From an uncultured Lachnospiraceae bacterium (GTDB lineage Bacteria; Bacillota; Clostridia; Lachnospirales; Lachnospiraceae): DNA of 64,000 nt. The number at the start of each line of letters is the position of its first letter. Position 1 is the first letter of the stretch. Where the stretch lies: contig CACYHD010000002.1 in NCBI GenBank assembly GCA_902774125.1, positions 1 to 64,000 on the forward strand, in the 5' to 3' direction. Below are positions 61,855 to 64,000 of this stretch, piece after piece. The position numbers and the translations under genes were made by a program. The notes under the pieces were generated by a model. That model saw only the letters and a list, made by a program, of their open reading frames with translations. It had not been told where the DNA came from and did no database searches.

Positions 61855-63222
61855 TTACTGGTAAACTCTTACTGAATCGAAGTATAGATAATCTTCATAT
61901 GTTTCGATGTTACCATTTGTCTTTACAAGTTTCCAGTAGTCAGGTCCAACATTGCCACCAAGTGTACCACCAATAGCACAGTTCATAATTAGATAGAATG
62001 GTCTCTTATATGGCCAAATATCATCTAATGAAGTTGGATTTGGATCAAATGTATATTTGGATGGATCATAAGTACCATTTAGCTTACCATCAATATAGAA
62101 TGAAATATGTGTTGGTGTCCATTCAGCTGTATATGTATGGAACGCTGTTGTTGCTGTAGGAACTTTTGCATCAAAATGCTTTGGTCCAGATGATGTTTTC
62201 ATTCCATTATATTTCTTACAGTGAATTGTCTGTGGTATACTCTGCTTTAAAGGATCAGAAGTTGTCTCAAAAACGTCAATCTCACCACAATCTGGCCATC
62301 CGCCTGGTCCTAACATCCAACCAGCTGCCCAAGTACCTTTACCCTTAGGCATCTTAGCTGTGAACTCGATTTTTCCATATGTGAACAAATGGCTTGAACC
62401 TCTTGTCCATAGCTTTGTTGAATAATATGAATTAGCAACACATTTTTTCTTAGACTTATCCCACTGGAATGTTGGCTTAATAACTAGAGAACCATCTTTT
62501 ACTTCGCAGTAATCCATCTGATAATTCTGTAGCTCGTTATTACCATAACCGCCTGCTCCAGTAGCGCCCTTATTGTTCCACTTAGATGTATCTAGTGAAG
62601 TTCCACTAAATTCATCATTCCAAACAAGCTTCCAAGTCTTAACATATGCTACAGGTGAGTAAGCGCCCTTAGTGCTCTTGCTTCCAGTAGCTCTAACCTT
62701 GAAATAGTATCCTGTTCCAAGAGCTAGATTTGTGTTTTTGAAAGAAGTTGTCTTTGATGTACCAACCTTAGCAAATCCTGTTGAAGCGTTTGTTGAACGA
62801 TAAATTTCGTATCCAGTAGCAGCCTTAGCTTTTGTCCAAGTTAGAGCTGCTGTTGTGTTACCTTCAAGTTTTCCTTGAATTTCGCTAACCTTAGCTGGAT
62901 TTACAGTTACAGGAACTTTCTTTTTACTCTTTTTAACTTTTACAGTAATTTTAACCTTACCAGACTTGTAACCTTTTACTGTAATAGTTGACTGTTTCTT
63001 TGTTGCTTTAACTTTTGTTACCTTTGCAATTTTATTGCTTGATGACTTAGCTGTAGCTTTTCCCTTTACTACAATAATATCTGTAGATCCAGTTGTGATT
63101 GTAAGTTTTTTACCAAACTTGATTTTTACAGCTGCCTGTGTATCAACGTTGTTAACAAGTGATACAGATGCAATCATCACGATAGAAAAAATTACAGATA
63201 ACAATTTTTTCATTTTTTTCAT
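61855..63222 (-). CDS. Secreted GH16 beta-1,3(4)-glucanase (laminarinase-like), copy 2
   Basis: A paralogue of the 59.2 kb gene with the same layout: signal peptide, lysine-rich Big_2-like module (starting AAVKIKFGKKLTITTG), Fn3-like module, GH16 domain with GEIDVFE and NCAIGGTLGG, ending FDSVRVYQ. The frame opens at 63282, but the internal ATG 63222 (spacing 7 from GGAGG; ATG 63225 is the alternative) gives a normal signal peptide. It is the distal gene after the sugar ABC permease (gap about 50 bases with a stem-loop), so import genes and this secreted enzyme share a transcript. The two paralogues share clear identity in all domains but differ at many residues, so the duplication is not recent. 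Confidence 0.92.
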   Translation of the reverse strand: MKKMKKLLSVIFSIVMIASVSLVNNVDTQAAVKIKFGKKLTITTGSTDIIVVKGKATAKSSSNKIAKVTKVKATKKQSTITVKGYKSGKVKITVKVKKSKKKVPVTVNPAKVSEIQGKLEGNTTAALTWTKAKAATGYEIYRSTNASTGFAKVGTSKTTSFKNTNLALGTGYYFKVRATGSKSTKGAYSPVAYVKTWKLVWNDEFSGTSLDTSKWNNKGATGAGGYGNNELQNYQMDYCEVKDGSLVIKPTFQWDKSKKKCVANSYYSTKLWTRGSSHLFTYGKIEFTAKMPKGKGTWAAGWMLGPGGWPDCGEIDVFETTSDPLKQSIPQTIHCKKYNGMKTSSGPKHFDAKVPTATTAFHTYTAEWTPTHISFYIDGKLNGTYDPSKYTFDPNPTSLDDIWPYKRPFYLIMNCAIGGTLGGNVGPDYWKLVKTNGNIETYEDYLYFDSVRVYQ

Positions 63223-63247
63223 CATACTACCTCCCGTTGTAATCCTC

Positions 63248-63265
63248 AGGCGGCCTAAGCCGCCT
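63248..63265 (-). promoter_or_regulatory. Intergenic stem-loop between permease and GH16 genes
   Basis: On the - strand, AGGCGGC-TTAG-GCCGCCT is a perfect 7-bp GC-rich stem in the 50-base gap. There is no T tract after it, so it is more likely a transcript-stabilising or attenuating hairpin than a full terminator. Confidence 0.6.
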
Positions 63266-63274
63266 TCAGCATTT

Positions 63275-64000
63275 TTATTCACCAGTAATACCTGTGTTTT
63301 CGATACCCTGAATGAATTGTTTCTGAACTAATGCATATAGAATTAATAGCGGTAAGATTGAAATCAACGTAGCTGCCATTCGCTGCGCTTCATTGACTGC
63401 TGTTTCCGCACCACCAGTACTGTTACTATACAATGTCAACTGACTAGGTATAAGTTCTACAGCACTTCTAAGCATAGTGTTAGTTGTATATGTTTCATTC
63501 CAGTTAAATACGAATGAGAACAAGAATACAACTAAGATTGTTGCAGCTGATAATCTAATAGCAACGTGATAGAACACCTTCATTGAACCTGCTCCGTCGA
63601 TCATTGCTGCTTCATCTAATGACTTAGGAATCATATTGAAGAAGTTATAGAAAATCAAAACTAACATTGTTGAATATGTACCTTGGCCTAGGATTGCCAT
63701 TACAATCTGAGGAATTGGTGTACCAATTAACTGAATTCCTGTTAATGTCTTGAATGATGTAAAAATCATAAGACGAGGAACTGTTAATAGTGGTATAGGT
63801 AGAATAAATGCAAGTATAAGCATTACAAACCAAACACCTCTACCCTTGAATGTATATCTTGATAATGCAAATCCTGTTGTAGCCGACACCGCTGTTTGTC
63901 CTATAGCAAGTATTCCTGAGAATATTATAGAACCAAAAAGTGATGTAGGTATGTCGAGGGTTTTGATTGCGCTACCAAAGTTATCAAAAGTAGCGTGCTT
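63275..64000 (-). CDS. Sugar ABC transporter permease (MalG-type), 5' end outside the window
   Basis: The frame is open from the window edge, and 241 residues are visible. Five or so membrane helices and the EAA loop DEAAMIDGAGSMKVFYHVAIRLS identify a CUT1-type carbohydrate permease inner-membrane subunit. The C-terminus LYALVQKQFIQGIENTGITGE resembles that of family members. GH16 copy 2 follows it directly, which suggests an oligosaccharide (beta-glucan) substrate. The solute-binding protein and partner permease are expected beyond the edge. Confidence 0.9.
   Translation of the reverse strand, partial: KHATFDNFGSAIKTLDIPTSLFGSIIFSGILAIGQTAVSATTGFALSRYTFKGRGVWFVMLILAFILPIPLLTVPRLMIFTSFKTLTGIQLIGTPIPQIVMAILGQGTYSTMLVLIFYNFFNMIPKSLDEAAMIDGAGSMKVFYHVAIRLSAATILVVFLFSFVFNWNETYTTNTMLRSAVELIPSQLTLYSNSTGGAETAVNEAQRMAATLISILPLLILYALVQKQFIQGIENTGITGE

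Overview
The window looks like a chromosomal segment of an anaerobic gut or rumen Firmicute, most probably a Lachnospiraceae member (Clostridia). The evidence is the low-GC coding sequence, AGGAGG-type ribosome binding sites, occasional TTG/GTG starts, a long fused PurL, PyrK/PyrDB instead of a quinone-linked dihydroorotate dehydrogenase, and many secreted proteins with lysine-rich Ig/Fn3-like modules. I cannot name the genus from sequence alone. Only the P-type ATPase and the tRNA-Trp are on the + strand; every other supported gene is on the - strand.

Layout. 1-5.7 kb: a partial membrane protein with an 18-A coding tract, a BMP-family nucleoside-binding lipoprotein, a secreted transglutaminase, a membrane-anchored TPR-like protein of unknown function, and ThrH. 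5.8-8.2 kb (+): a CtpE-like P-type ATPase and tRNA-Trp. 8.2-20.5 kb: a tightly packed - strand series that reads pyrE-vanZ-DUF6142-M29 peptidase-purE-purM-purN-purD-membrane protein-radA-sulP, with a probable internal promoter before purM and a probable terminator before radA. 20.8-24 kb: a secreted M64 (IgA-protease family) peptidase with carbohydrate-binding modules. 24.3-34.1 kb: a pyrimidine cluster (pyrC, pyrF, pyrK, pyrD) interleaved with a polyprenyl-phosphate sugar synthase and preceded by two large polytopic GT-C-like proteins. 34.2-38 kb: purL. 38.1-42.2 kb: a four-gene operon with its own promoter and terminator (GT2, nucleotidyltransferase, flippase-kinase fusion, HAD phosphatase), which could make and attach an activated head group to a surface glycan. 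42.3-50.8 kb: a 2400-residue GH81 beta-1,3-glucanase and a GH25 muramidase. 50.9-55.1 kb: a pantothenate/CoA operon (panG-panB-panC-panD-coaBC). 55.3-64 kb: a probable GH161 beta-1,3-glucan phosphorylase, two GH16 laminarinase paralogues, a metallophosphoesterase, and the end of a sugar ABC permease.

Taken together, the GH81, the two GH16s, the glucan phosphorylase and the sugar permease form a plausible beta-1,3-glucan utilisation system: extracellular cleavage, uptake of oligosaccharides and intracellular phosphorolysis. The pur and pyr genes give much of de novo nucleotide synthesis.

The least explained DNA is a long inverted-repeat (MITE-like) element present twice, at about 20.68-20.78 kb and 58.88-59.1 kb. 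The second copy lies beside a 63-bp tandem repeat. Short tandem duplications also sit exactly at the stop codons of pyrD and a GH16 gene. No CRISPR array, rRNA, phage or recognisable transposase gene was seen.
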